Source: an uncultured Oscillospiraceae bacterium (GTDB taxonomy: Bacteria; Bacillota; Clostridia; Oscillospirales; Ruminococcaceae). Taken from it: a stretch of DNA of 20,703 nt. The stretch's first letter is position 1; each line of letters opens with the position of its first letter. Below are positions 14,248 through 20,703 of this stretch, in pieces. Both the position numbers and the translations under genes were made by a program. The notes below the pieces were generated by a model. The model saw nothing but the letters and a program-made list of their open reading frames with translations, did not search any database and had not been told where the DNA came from. The stretch lies in NCBI GenBank assembly GCA_900547385.1, contig URGQ01000026.1, positions 1 to 20,703 on the forward strand, given 5' to 3'.

Positions 14248-14255
14248 GCCAAAGC

Positions 14256-14287
14256 GGAGCCCCCGGCCGCTTTCCGCCGGAGGCTCC
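14256..14287 (-). terminator. Terminator-like hairpin after malQ
   Basis: GGAGCC (14256-14261) and CCGGC (14263-14267) pair with GCCGG (14276-14280) and GGCTCC (14282-14287), with one C/A mismatch and an 8-nt loop. On the minus strand only a weak T-rich stretch (GCTTTGG) follows, so termination may be partial. It lies 28 nt after the malQ stop. Confidence 0.6.
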
Positions 14288-14315
14288 CTATTTTCACTCT
14301 CTTGGATAAACTGAG

Positions 14316-15797
14316 TTATCTTGGCAGACGGCGGTACAGCCCCGTCACATGGTGCAGCCGGTCGGCCAGCTCCGGGGTGATGCTATCCGGTGCGGCGCGC
14401 CACTTCCAGTTGCATCCCAGCGTGGAGGGAATATTCATCCGCGCCTCGCTGCCCAGGCCCAGCAGGTCCTGCATCGTCAGGATGACAGTATCACCAGGGC
14501 TTTGCAGCGCCCCGCACATCATGCCCCAGTTGGGGCCCTCTGCTTCGGTCAGGCGCAGGTACTCCCACGCAAACCGCACATCCTCCGTGGATGCCGTATG
14601 CATCCATCCCATTATGGTATCATTATCGTGGGTACCGGTGTATACCACACAGTGCCGGGGGTAATTGTGCGGCAGATAGTCACTGTCCTCCCGGCTATCA
14701 AAGGCGAACTGCAGCACCTTCATGCCAGGGAAACCGCATTCCTCCCGCAGGCGATGAACCCCCTCCGTCAAAAAGCCCAGGTCCTCCGCGATGATGGGCA
14801 AGTCACCCAGGGCGGCCCGCACCGCATGGAACAGTTCGATGCCCGGGCCCTGCCGCCACACACCGTCACGGGCTGTTGCGGCCCCGCCGGGAATGGCATA
14901 ATAACCCTCAAACCCACGGAAATGGTCAATACGAATAATATCATACAGCGCCGCGCTGGCCCTAAAGCGATCGATCCACCAGCGGTAGCCATCCGCTTTC
15001 ATGGCGTCCCAGCGGTACAGCGGGTTGCCCCACAGCTGCCCATCGGCCGAAAATCCATCGGGCGGGCAGCCTGCCACCTCAATCGGCTCGTAATTTTCAT
15101 CCAGCAGGAATTGCTCCGGAGCACTCCACACATCGGCAGAATCCCGCGGTACATAGATAGGAATATCCCCAATGATACGAATCCCGCGCTCATTGGCATA
15201 GCCCTTCAAGGCCCGCCACTGCCGGGTAAATAGGTATTGCAGCATCATCTGGAAGCCGATCTCTCCGGCATATTGCTCCCGCGCCGCCGCAATGGCGCCC
15301 GGCTCCCGGGTTTTCAGCGGCTGTTCCCACTCGTTCCAAGGACGCCCGCCATGGGCATCCTTCAGCGCCATAAACAGTGCATAGTCCGGCAGCCAGTGCC
15401 CGTTTTCCTCGCAGAAGCGCCGGTAATCCTCCGGTGGGTTCTGCGCAAAGCGCCGGTAGGCGTGGTGCAGCACCTCATAGCGCAGCTGGTACAGCTGTCC
15501 GTAGTCCACCGAAAGTTCGCTTACGCACCACGGCAGCCGTTCATATTCATCGCGCTCCAGCAGCCCATCCCGCTCCAGCTGGGGCAAGTCTATAAAATAC
15601 GGGTTCCCCGCCACCGAGCTGAACGACTGGTACGGTGAGTCACCATAGCTGGTCGGCCCAATGGGCAAAATCTGCCACCAGGTCTGCCCAGCCCGCTGCA
15701 GAAAATCCACAAAGCGGTAGGCGTTATCTCCCATTGTGCCAATGCCGTAAGGCCCCGGCAGGGAGGATATGTGCATCAGTACTCCACTGCTTCTCAT
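14316..15797 (-). CDS. malQ: 4-alpha-glucanotransferase (amylomaltase, GH77)
   Basis: 493 aa from the ATG at 15795-15797. An eight-codon longer GTG form that overlaps the lacI stop is less likely, because the family begins with R-x-SGVLLHISSLP and a GAGAG sits about 8 nt before this ATG. It is a full-length GH77 enzyme: SGVLMHISSLPGPYGIG, WWQILPIGPTSYGDSPYQ, RIIGDIPIYV, the nucleophile D291 in IRIDHFRG, acid/base E338 in IIAEDLG and D391 in THDNDT. It disproportionates maltodextrins in the cytoplasm, releasing glucose for glycolysis. It is the last gene of the operon, 20 nt after lacI, consistent with processing sugars imported by the adjacent ABC system. Confidence 0.95.
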   Translation of the reverse strand: MRSSGVLMHISSLPGPYGIGTMGDNAYRFVDFLQRAGQTWWQILPIGPTSYGDSPYQSFSSVAGNPYFIDLPQLERDGLLERDEYERLPWCVSELSVDYGQLYQLRYEVLHHAYRRFAQNPPEDYRRFCEENGHWLPDYALFMALKDAHGGRPWNEWEQPLKTREPGAIAAAREQYAGEIGFQMMLQYLFTRQWRALKGYANERGIRIIGDIPIYVPRDSADVWSAPEQFLLDENYEPIEVAGCPPDGFSADGQLWGNPLYRWDAMKADGYRWWIDRFRASAALYDIIRIDHFRGFEGYYAIPGGAATARDGVWRQGPGIELFHAVRAALGDLPIIAEDLGFLTEGVHRLREECGFPGMKVLQFAFDSREDSDYLPHNYPRHCVVYTGTHDNDTIMGWMHTASTEDVRFAWEYLRLTEAEGPNWGMMCGALQSPGDTVILTMQDLLGLGSEARMNIPSTLGCNWKWRAAPDSITPELADRLHHVTGLYRRLPR

Positions 15798-15817
15798 AGC
15801 TTTTGCTCTCTTTTCTA

Positions 15818-16843
15818 TCACATCTTGGCTTGTGCTCCTGGGCCCAGCCCCACACTCTCGCCGCTTATCACGGTAAAGGGCACCGTCACCCGCCGGGCCG
15901 GCGCACCGTTCTCTATGGCATCCAGCAGCGTGCCAGTCGCTTCCCGCGCCAGCCGCTCCACCGATTGCCCAATGGTCGCCAGCCGCGGCGTCAGGTATTC
16001 TCCCAACGCCAGTCCATCAAAACCGATGATGGAAAGATCCTTGCCCACCGTGCGTCCGGCATCCTGCGCAGCCCGCATGGCGCCTATTGCCACCACATCC
16101 GCTATGGCATAGGCAGCGGTGATCTCCGGGTGTTCCTCCAATACATGGTGCATAGCCTGGTAGCCCTCTTCATAGCAGAAGCGCGCCTCGCCATACTCCA
16201 CCAGGTTTTCGGCCGGCAGTCCGCTTTGGACAAAGGCCGCCCGTCCCCCGGCAAAGCGCTGGCCGGAAACATCGCTGAAGCTGGGCCGCCCGCCAATAAT
16301 GGCAATGTGCCGGTGTCCATACTCCAGCAGCACTCGCACCGCTTGCACCGAGGCCTCAAAGTCATCGGTCGTCACACTGGAAAGGTTCGGGTAGTCCAGC
16401 CCTTCGGCCGGGGAGGTCACCAACACCGCCGGCAGCGTAATGCGCCCAAAGCTCCGCTTAAAGTTATCAGCATTACCGCCCAGGAATAGGATCCCCTGCG
16501 GCTTTTTCTCGGCGCACAGCGTGATAGCCCGCTGCACCTCGTCGGTATCCTCGTCAAAATAATCCACCAGCAGGGTATACGGGGTATTGTTCACCAGGCC
16601 CTGCAGCTGCTCCACCAGTGCGGCAAAAAGCTCATTTCTTACGCCCTTTACCAGCACCAGCAGACTACGGTTTACCGATTGTTTCAGATTCTTGGCGTTG
16701 GCGTTTTGGGTATATCCATTCTTCTCCACCACTGCCAGAATCCGTCTGCGCGCCTGTGCGCTTACATCGGGGTGGTTGTTCAGCACGCGGGAGACGGTGC
16801 CCACCGCGTAGCCGCTTTCTTTGGCAATATCCTTAATGGTCAT
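15818..16843 (-). CDS. LacI-family transcriptional regulator (alpha-glucoside operon)
   Basis: 341 aa, typical LacI length. N-terminal HTH MTIKDIAKESGYAVGTVSRV (1-20) with VLNNHPDVS, a hinge with N-x-x-A-K-N-L (about 48-54), and a periplasmic-binding-like effector domain up to the C-terminus (IIGGRPSFSD and SIIGFDG are core strands). It lies within the operon, between the second permease (10 nt) and malQ (20 nt). The likely target is the LacI-type palindrome at 20231-20246 in front of the operon, so autoregulation is expected, with a maltodextrin-type inducer inferred from neighbours. Its own Shine-Dalgarno is weak. Confidence 0.93.
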   Translation of the reverse strand: MTIKDIAKESGYAVGTVSRVLNNHPDVSAQARRRILAVVEKNGYTQNANAKNLKQSVNRSLLVLVKGVRNELFAALVEQLQGLVNNTPYTLLVDYFDEDTDEVQRAITLCAEKKPQGILFLGGNADNFKRSFGRITLPAVLVTSPAEGLDYPNLSSVTTDDFEASVQAVRVLLEYGHRHIAIIGGRPSFSDVSGQRFAGGRAAFVQSGLPAENLVEYGEARFCYEEGYQAMHHVLEEHPEITAAYAIADVVAIGAMRAAQDAGRTVGKDLSIIGFDGLALGEYLTPRLATIGQSVERLAREATGTLLDAIENGAPARRVTVPFTVISGESVGLGPGAQAKM

Positions 16844-16853
16844 AGCTGTAATA

Positions 16854-17738
16854 TCAACCCTTCACAGCGCCCGCTGCCACACCCTTGATGATGTGCTTCT
16901 GGCAGGTGAGGTAGAAGATGATGACCGGAATAATGGAAAGCATGATCAGCGCCATCACTGCGCCCAGGTCCACCGAACCGTAGCTGCCCTGCAGGAACTG
17001 AATGTGAATGGGAATGGTCATATACTGCTTGCGGTCCAGCACCAGATAGGGCAGCAGATAGTCGTTCCACACCCACATAATCTCCAGCACACCGACCGAG
17101 ATCATGGTAGGCTTGAGCATCGGCAGCACCACATTAAAGTAGGTCCGGATGGGCCCGCAGCCGTCAATGGCCGCGGCCTCCTCTATCTCCAGTGGAATGC
17201 TCTTGATAAATCCGCTGAACATAAAGACTGCCAGCCCTGCGCCGAAGCCCAGATAGATAATGGGAATGGTGTAGGGGGTATTGAGCTTCAAGGTATCGGC
17301 AGTGCGTGCCAGCGTAAACATAACCATCTGGAACGGCACAACCATCGAAAAAACGCAGAGGTAATAAACCAGCTTGGAAAAGCCGCTGCCCACGCGGGCG
17401 ATGTACCACGCCGCCATGCTGGTGCACAGCAGGATCAGCGCTGCGGAAACAATGGTGATCAGCAGCGAATAGCCTGCGCTCTTCAGAAAAGGATAGTTGC
17501 CGAAGGTAAGGCCCTTGATATAGTTGTCCAGTGCGACAAAGGTGCCCTCGCGCGGGAACGCAAAGGTCTCCAGATTGATGGAGGCGTTGCTCTTAAAGGA
17601 GTTCATCGCCACCAGGAATATCGGGATCAGATAGATAAAGGAAAGAATCGAAAAGATCACCGTCAATGCGTCGTGGCGGCGGCGCTCGCTCTTAAAGCCG
17701 CCTTTGGCGCTGGTTTTTTCCGTTGTCTTAGCAGACAT
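16854..17738 (-). CDS. Sugar ABC transporter permease, MalG type (CUT1)
   Basis: 294 aa with six predicted membrane helices (first about 25-46, last about 255-280). The EAA loop that contacts the ATPase reads EEAAAIDGCGPIRTYF with VVLPMLKP (about 186-210). The start ATG (17736-17738) shares one base with the TAA of the upstream permease (TAATG), and GGAGG lies 10 nt upstream inside that gene, so translation is coupled. It forms the membrane channel with the MalF-type partner for import of an alpha-glucoside or oligosaccharide. Confidence 0.93.
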   Translation of the reverse strand: MSAKTTEKTSAKGGFKSERRRHDALTVIFSILSFIYLIPIFLVAMNSFKSNASINLETFAFPREGTFVALDNYIKGLTFGNYPFLKSAGYSLLITIVSAALILLCTSMAAWYIARVGSGFSKLVYYLCVFSMVVPFQMVMFTLARTADTLKLNTPYTIPIIYLGFGAGLAVFMFSGFIKSIPLEIEEAAAIDGCGPIRTYFNVVLPMLKPTMISVGVLEIMWVWNDYLLPYLVLDRKQYMTIPIHIQFLQGSYGSVDLGAVMALIMLSIIPVIIFYLTCQKHIIKGVAAGAVKG

Positions 17739-18655
17739 TATTGCTGCACCTCCTTCTCTCGGGTGGAACGCAGCTGCAGGATACTCAAAACAGCCACCAG
17801 CACAAAGAAGATGACGGCTTTTGCCTGTCCCACGCCGCGGCTGCGTGCGCTGGCGTAGAAGGAGTTGACGATATTCAGCGCCAGCATTTCGGTGGTCTTA
17901 ATGACCTCGCCGCCCTGCTGGATAAAGGGTCTGCCGGCGGTCAGCGCCAGGTTCTGGTCGTACAGCTTAAAGGAATTGGTCAGGGTCAGGAAGGTGCAGA
18001 TGGTAATGGAGGGCATCACATTGGGAATGGTGATCTTCCACAGCGTCTGCCAGCCGTTGGCGCCGTCAATCCGGGCCGCCTCCAGCATATCCTCCGGCAC
18101 GCTTTGCAGCCCTGCCACATAAATGATCATCATGTAACCGATCTGCTGCCAGCACATCAATATGATCAAGCCCCAGAAGCCGTATTTGGACTCCAATACC
18201 ACGCTGGTGCTGTATTTGATCAGAATACCATTGAAGATCATGCTCCAGATGTAGCCCAGCACAATGCCGCCGATGAGGTTCGGCATAAAGAAGACGGTAC
18301 GGAACAGGTTGGATCCCTTAATTCCTCTCGTCAGCGCATAGGCAATGGCAAAGGCGATGACATTGATGAGCACCAGCGAAACCACGGCAAACAGTGCCGT
18401 GTACCAGAAGGCATGCCCGAAGCTCTTATCCTGGAAAGCGGCGATGTAGTTTTTGATGCCCGCCCATGTCCAGTTCTTGGTGGTCTTAAAATCGCAGAAG
18501 GAAAGGAAGAATCCCTTGCAGAACGGATACAAAAAGCCGATGCAGAATGCCGCGAAGGTCGGCAGCAGGAACAGCCAGAAGCACTTCTGGATCGGTCGCC
18601 GGATCAGCGGTGAATTAAGCGCCGCGCGATCACGGTTCTTTCTTGCCTTTTTCAT
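17738..18655 (-). CDS. Sugar ABC transporter permease, MalF type (CUT1)
   Basis: 305 aa from the ATG at 18653-18655, which has GAGGG 5-6 nt upstream. A longer TTG reading to 18700 is unsupported. The N-terminus is basic (KKARKNRDR), followed by six membrane helices. The EAA loop is EAARIDGANGWQTLWKITIP (about 192-211). It pairs with the MalG-type subunit, to which it is coupled by a TAATG overlap. The gene is separated from the binding-protein gene by 237 nt that include a strong hairpin, typical of CUT1 operons in which the binding protein is made in excess. Confidence 0.92.
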   Translation of the reverse strand: MKKARKNRDRAALNSPLIRRPIQKCFWLFLLPTFAAFCIGFLYPFCKGFFLSFCDFKTTKNWTWAGIKNYIAAFQDKSFGHAFWYTALFAVVSLVLINVIAFAIAYALTRGIKGSNLFRTVFFMPNLIGGIVLGYIWSMIFNGILIKYSTSVVLESKYGFWGLIILMCWQQIGYMMIIYVAGLQSVPEDMLEAARIDGANGWQTLWKITIPNVMPSITICTFLTLTNSFKLYDQNLALTAGRPFIQQGGEVIKTTEMLALNIVNSFYASARSRGVGQAKAVIFFVLVAVLSILQLRSTREKEVQQ

Positions 18656-18781
18656 AATGTCCCTCACACTCCTTTGGTGGTTCGTCCGGTTTTTGGGCAA
18701 AGCCGGCAGCTCGCGCCCCTGTCCTTGTCATCGTACAGCCGGGGGCGTCAGGTGCGGGTTTTCCCTATCTTTTTTGCAAAG

Positions 18782-18808
18782 CGGGGGCGAGCGCAGTGCT
18801 CGCCCCCG
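18782..18808 (-). terminator. Intercistronic GC-rich hairpin between binding protein and permeases
   Basis: CGGGGGCGAGC (18782-18792) pairs perfectly with GCTCGCCCCCG (18798-18808) around a 5-nt loop. On the minus strand the following bases (CTTTGC) are a poor T-tract, so partial termination or 3'-end protection of the upstream mRNA is more likely than full termination. The remaining 18656-18780 shows no gene or other signal. Confidence 0.65.
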
Positions 18809-18892
18809 TTTTATCACAATAATTCAGTTTTCCGCAGGCGCTTCATCAAAAGCCTTTTACGGAAATCCCGTTGTCAGCGGAAGCTACTGAGA

Positions 18893-20191
18893 TCAGGAGT
18901 TCTCCTTGGCATACTGGGCAGCCCAGCCGTCAACAAAGGCAGTCTTAACAACAGACCAGTCAGCGTTGCCGGAGGTGTACTGGGTCAGAGCGTCAACAAC
19001 AGCAGCACGCCAGTCATCAACTGCGGGAGTGTAGTTGAATGCCCAAGTCACAACATAGTTGCCATTCGCGGTGTAGTCGTTCGCCTGAGCGAAGAATACA
19101 TTCTCGGGGGTCTTGGCAGACTTGAAGGGGATCGGGCCAAACTCCTTCGCCATCATGGTGGTGCCTTCCTCAGAGGTAACAACCCACTTCATGAAGTCGA
19201 GGGTAGCCTTGATGTCTTCCTCGGAAGCGTACTTGTTCACAGCCCAGCAGTTCTCGGTGCCGCAGCACAGACCGGCTTTTTCTTCGCCCTCTACGCCGCA
19301 GTAAATCGGGATCATCGCCAGATCATCGGGGTTCATGTTGAACTTGGAGGTCAGGTTGGAGTACTCCCAGCTGCCGTTCTGATAGAATACAGCCTTGCCC
19401 TCGCCGAGCTCAGCCTCAGCCTGGTCGCCGGTAGCGGAAACCAGAGCAGCGCCGGTGGTGGCGGAGTCAGTGGTATACAGATCCCAGAGGTTCTTGTAGT
19501 TATCGAGGTAAGCGCCGGTGATGGTGGCGGGCTGAGAGGTCACGCCGTTGTCACGGAACTCATAGAACAGGGGCATATTGGCCAGATGGCCGGAGAAACG
19601 CCAGCTGGAGGAACCGTCCAGACCGGCAGAGGTGAAGGCATCGAAGCCCAGCTCGGCAGCGCGGCTGTGGATATCGTCGGCAACCTTCTTCAGGGACTCA
19701 AAGTTGGTGATGTCGGTCAGCTCGTAGCCAGCCTGCTTCAGCAGAGCCTTGTTTACGATGATGCCGAATGCCTCATAGCAGTAACCGATGGAAACGGTCT
19801 CGCCCGCTTCGTTCTTCAGGTTAAAGGCGTCGGTGGTCATTTCCTTCATGATGTCGGTGTTGGTCAGGTCGTAGCAGTACTCGCCCCAGGTCTTTACCGC
19901 GCCGGCGTTGCCTACCTGGAACATGGTGGGAGCAGCGTCCTTATCCATCTCGGCGGTCAGCACCTGGTCATAAGTACCGGAAGCCGCAGTCAGAACGGTT
20001 ACGGGAACACCGGTCTTCTCGGTGTACAGCTTCGCCAGATCCTGCCAAGCCTTGTCAGCCTCGGGCTTGAAGTTGAGATAATAAACAGAACCGGTCTTGG
20101 AGTCGGGGGTGGGTGCGGGCTTGTCGCCGCAGGCGGTAAACAGAGTAATCGCCATAACAACAGCCAACAGAATTGCTAATGTCTTTTTCAT
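18893..20191 (-). CDS. Extracellular sugar-binding lipoprotein (ABC family 1 solute-binding protein)
   Basis: 432 aa, ATG start with AGGAGG 6 nt upstream. The signal peptide ends in the lipobox LFTAC with the lipidated C21, followed by an acidic/proline spacer. The mature protein has the family-1 SBP layout: VYYLNFKPEADKAWQDLAKLY, GVPVTVLTAASGTYDQVLTAE, the hinge strand YCYEAFGIIVNKALL, GKAVFYQNGSWEYS and CCGTENCWAVNKYAS. It captures an oligosaccharide outside the membrane and delivers it to the MalF/MalG pair. The alpha-glucan specificity is inferred from the malQ neighbour. It is the first gene of the operon; a promoter and operator lie in its leader. Confidence 0.94.
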   Translation of the reverse strand: MKKTLAILLAVVMAITLFTACGDKPAPTPDSKTGSVYYLNFKPEADKAWQDLAKLYTEKTGVPVTVLTAASGTYDQVLTAEMDKDAAPTMFQVGNAGAVKTWGEYCYDLTNTDIMKEMTTDAFNLKNEAGETVSIGYCYEAFGIIVNKALLKQAGYELTDITNFESLKKVADDIHSRAAELGFDAFTSAGLDGSSSWRFSGHLANMPLFYEFRDNGVTSQPATITGAYLDNYKNLWDLYTTDSATTGAALVSATGDQAEAELGEGKAVFYQNGSWEYSNLTSKFNMNPDDLAMIPIYCGVEGEEKAGLCCGTENCWAVNKYASEEDIKATLDFMKWVVTSEEGTTMMAKEFGPIPFKSAKTPENVFFAQANDYTANGNYVVTWAFNYTPAVDDWRAAVVDALTQYTSGNADWSVVKTAFVDGWAAQYAKENS

Positions 20192-20230
20192 GGTTTCTCC
20201 TCCTATAAGTTGTTGCGTTTTCTTTTTGAA

Positions 20231-20246
20231 CTGGAATCGTTTCCAG
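20231..20246 (-). promoter_or_regulatory. LacI-family operator
   Basis: CTGGAATCGTTTCCAG is a near-perfect palindrome centred on CG, the typical form of LacI/CcpA-family sites. It lies just downstream of the -10 box, over the transcribed start of the operon that encodes the LacI-type regulator. Repression by blocking the start is expected. CcpA-type binding is an alternative, since it departs from the catabolite site consensus at only two positions. Confidence 0.75.
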
Positions 20247-20259
20247 CCCTCGCAATGAT

Positions 20260-20288
20260 ATTATACCGCCTACCGTCCGTCTTTTCAA
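20260..20288 (-). promoter_or_regulatory. Sigma-A promoter of the sugar transport operon
   Basis: Minus-strand TTGAAA (20283-20288) and TATAAT (20260-20265) are separated by 17 bp. The predicted start is near 20253, which leaves a leader of about 60 nt containing the LacI-type operator. Confidence 0.82.
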
Positions 20289-20436
20289 TCAAAATCTGTC
20301 GCAACTCCACAAATTCAGCAAATATGCTATAAAACCTTTTATGAAAATTGAGCATCTTTCCAATCGTTGGCCCCGGCTGCGGTCTATTTTGTGCCTTTTT
20401 GGGCGGATTATTCTCCCTTTCCGGGCAAAATAGCAG

Positions 20437-20465
20437 TTGACATCACGCGCCGCCCTTTTTATAAT
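20437..20465 (+). promoter_or_regulatory. Fully consensus sigma-A promoter of the metal ATPase gene
   Basis: TTGACA (20437-20442) and TATAAT (20460-20465) are separated by exactly 17 bp. The start would fall near 20472, about 28 nt before the ATG. A loose dyad (GTGG at 20468-20471, CCAC at 20482-20485) lies over the start and could be a repressor site, but I cannot assign it. Confidence 0.88.
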
Positions 20466-20499
20466 AGTGGCGTAAAATATACCACGGAGGTGGAGTTTT

Positions 20500-20703
20500 A
20501 TGAAGCAGCGCTTTGATGTGACCGGCATGAGCTGTACCGCCTGCAGCTCCCATGTGGAGCGGGCGGTCTCGGCACTGGCGGGGGTCTCCTCCGTCACCGT
20601 CGATTTGATGCAGAACCGCATGTTGGTAGAATATGACGATAGCAAGCTCTCCGAAGCAGAGGTCTGCCAGGCCGTGGCCGCGGCCGGCTACGGCGCCCGC
20701 CCG
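20500..20703 (+). CDS. Heavy-metal (probably Cu+) P-type ATPase, N-terminal HMA domain, partial
   Basis: 68 codons are visible before the window ends. The ATG has GGAGG 9 nt upstream. The sequence is an HMA domain: the metal-binding loop GMSCTACSSHVERAV with CxxC (C12, C15), VSSVTVDLMQNRMLVEYD and a terminal AAAGYGA. This is the usual start of CopA-type copper exporters. A free-standing copper chaperone would end near here, so it cannot be fully excluded; in this case no stop codon is seen. The divergent orientation to the sugar operon argues for separate control. Confidence 0.8.
   Translation, partial: MKQRFDVTGMSCTACSSHVERAVSALAGVSSVTVDLMQNRMLVEYDDSKLSEAEVCQAVAAAGYGARP

Larger units (their letters stand above)
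20192..20499. other. Divergent intergenic region between the sugar operon and the metal ATPase gene
   Basis: These 308 bases hold the sugar-operon operator (20231-20246) and promoter (20260-20288) reading left, and a consensus promoter (20437-20465) reading right. The middle, 20289-20436, shows only a short AT hairpin (TATAAAACCTTTTATG) and no reading frame with a ribosome binding site. Confidence 0.7.

Noticed and set aside
18674..20179. 501-codon open frame on the plus strand opposite the binding-protein gene
   Set aside because: It is antisense to a clear lipoprotein gene, has no domain, and its length follows from codon bias of the real gene.

Overview
The window most likely comes from a moderately GC-rich gut Clostridia genome (Oscillospiraceae or Ruminococcaceae-like). 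The grounds are Gram-positive-type Shine-Dalgarno sites (GGAGG), a lipobox-bearing ABC binding protein with no ATPase gene beside it, consensus sigma-A promoters, and Firmicutes-style VTC/DUF4956/CotH and RNHCP families. The species is inferred, not proven. Nearly all genes lie on the minus strand, so transcription runs from high to low coordinates.

Region 1 (about 133-11530, minus) is the notable part: a cyclic-di-GMP-controlled exopolysaccharide locus. In transcription order it holds a membrane diguanylate cyclase (GGDEF), a c-di-GMP-I (GEMM-I) riboswitch starting about 14 nt after the cyclase stop codon, and an intrinsic terminator that shares bases with the aptamer's closing helix. Then follow a VTC-domain (polyphosphate polymerase-like) protein, a DUF4956 membrane protein, a CotH-kinase-like protein, a membrane-anchored glycoside hydrolase with a CBM9-like C-terminus, a HEAT-repeat membrane protein, a processive family-2 glycosyltransferase, a small DivIVA-like coiled-coil protein and an EAL phosphodiesterase with a degenerate GGDEF domain. 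The locus therefore encodes the enzyme that makes the signal, an RNA that senses it, the putative polymer machinery, and finally the enzyme that destroys the signal. The riboswitch geometry predicts an ON switch (ligand prevents termination).

Region 2 (1-126) holds the 3' half of a tRNA-Arg(CCU)-like gene, probably a remnant or att-type scar, followed by a 40-bp perfect palindrome that acts as a bidirectional terminator.

Region 3 (11705-14247, minus) is a small operon read from a consensus promoter: TraX-family membrane protein, VOC/glyoxalase protein, CatB/Vat-like hexapeptide acetyltransferase and an RNHCP zinc-ribbon protein, closed by a strong terminator.

Region 4 (14256-20288, minus) is an alpha-glucan/maltodextrin utilisation operon: solute-binding lipoprotein, two CUT1 permeases, a LacI-family regulator and 4-alpha-glucanotransferase (malQ). 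A LacI-type palindromic operator sits just downstream of the promoter. No ATPase gene is present, so a shared ATPase encoded elsewhere is expected.

Region 5 (20437-20703, plus) is the start of a divergent heavy-metal (probably Cu+) P-type ATPase gene with a fully consensus promoter; the gene runs off the window.
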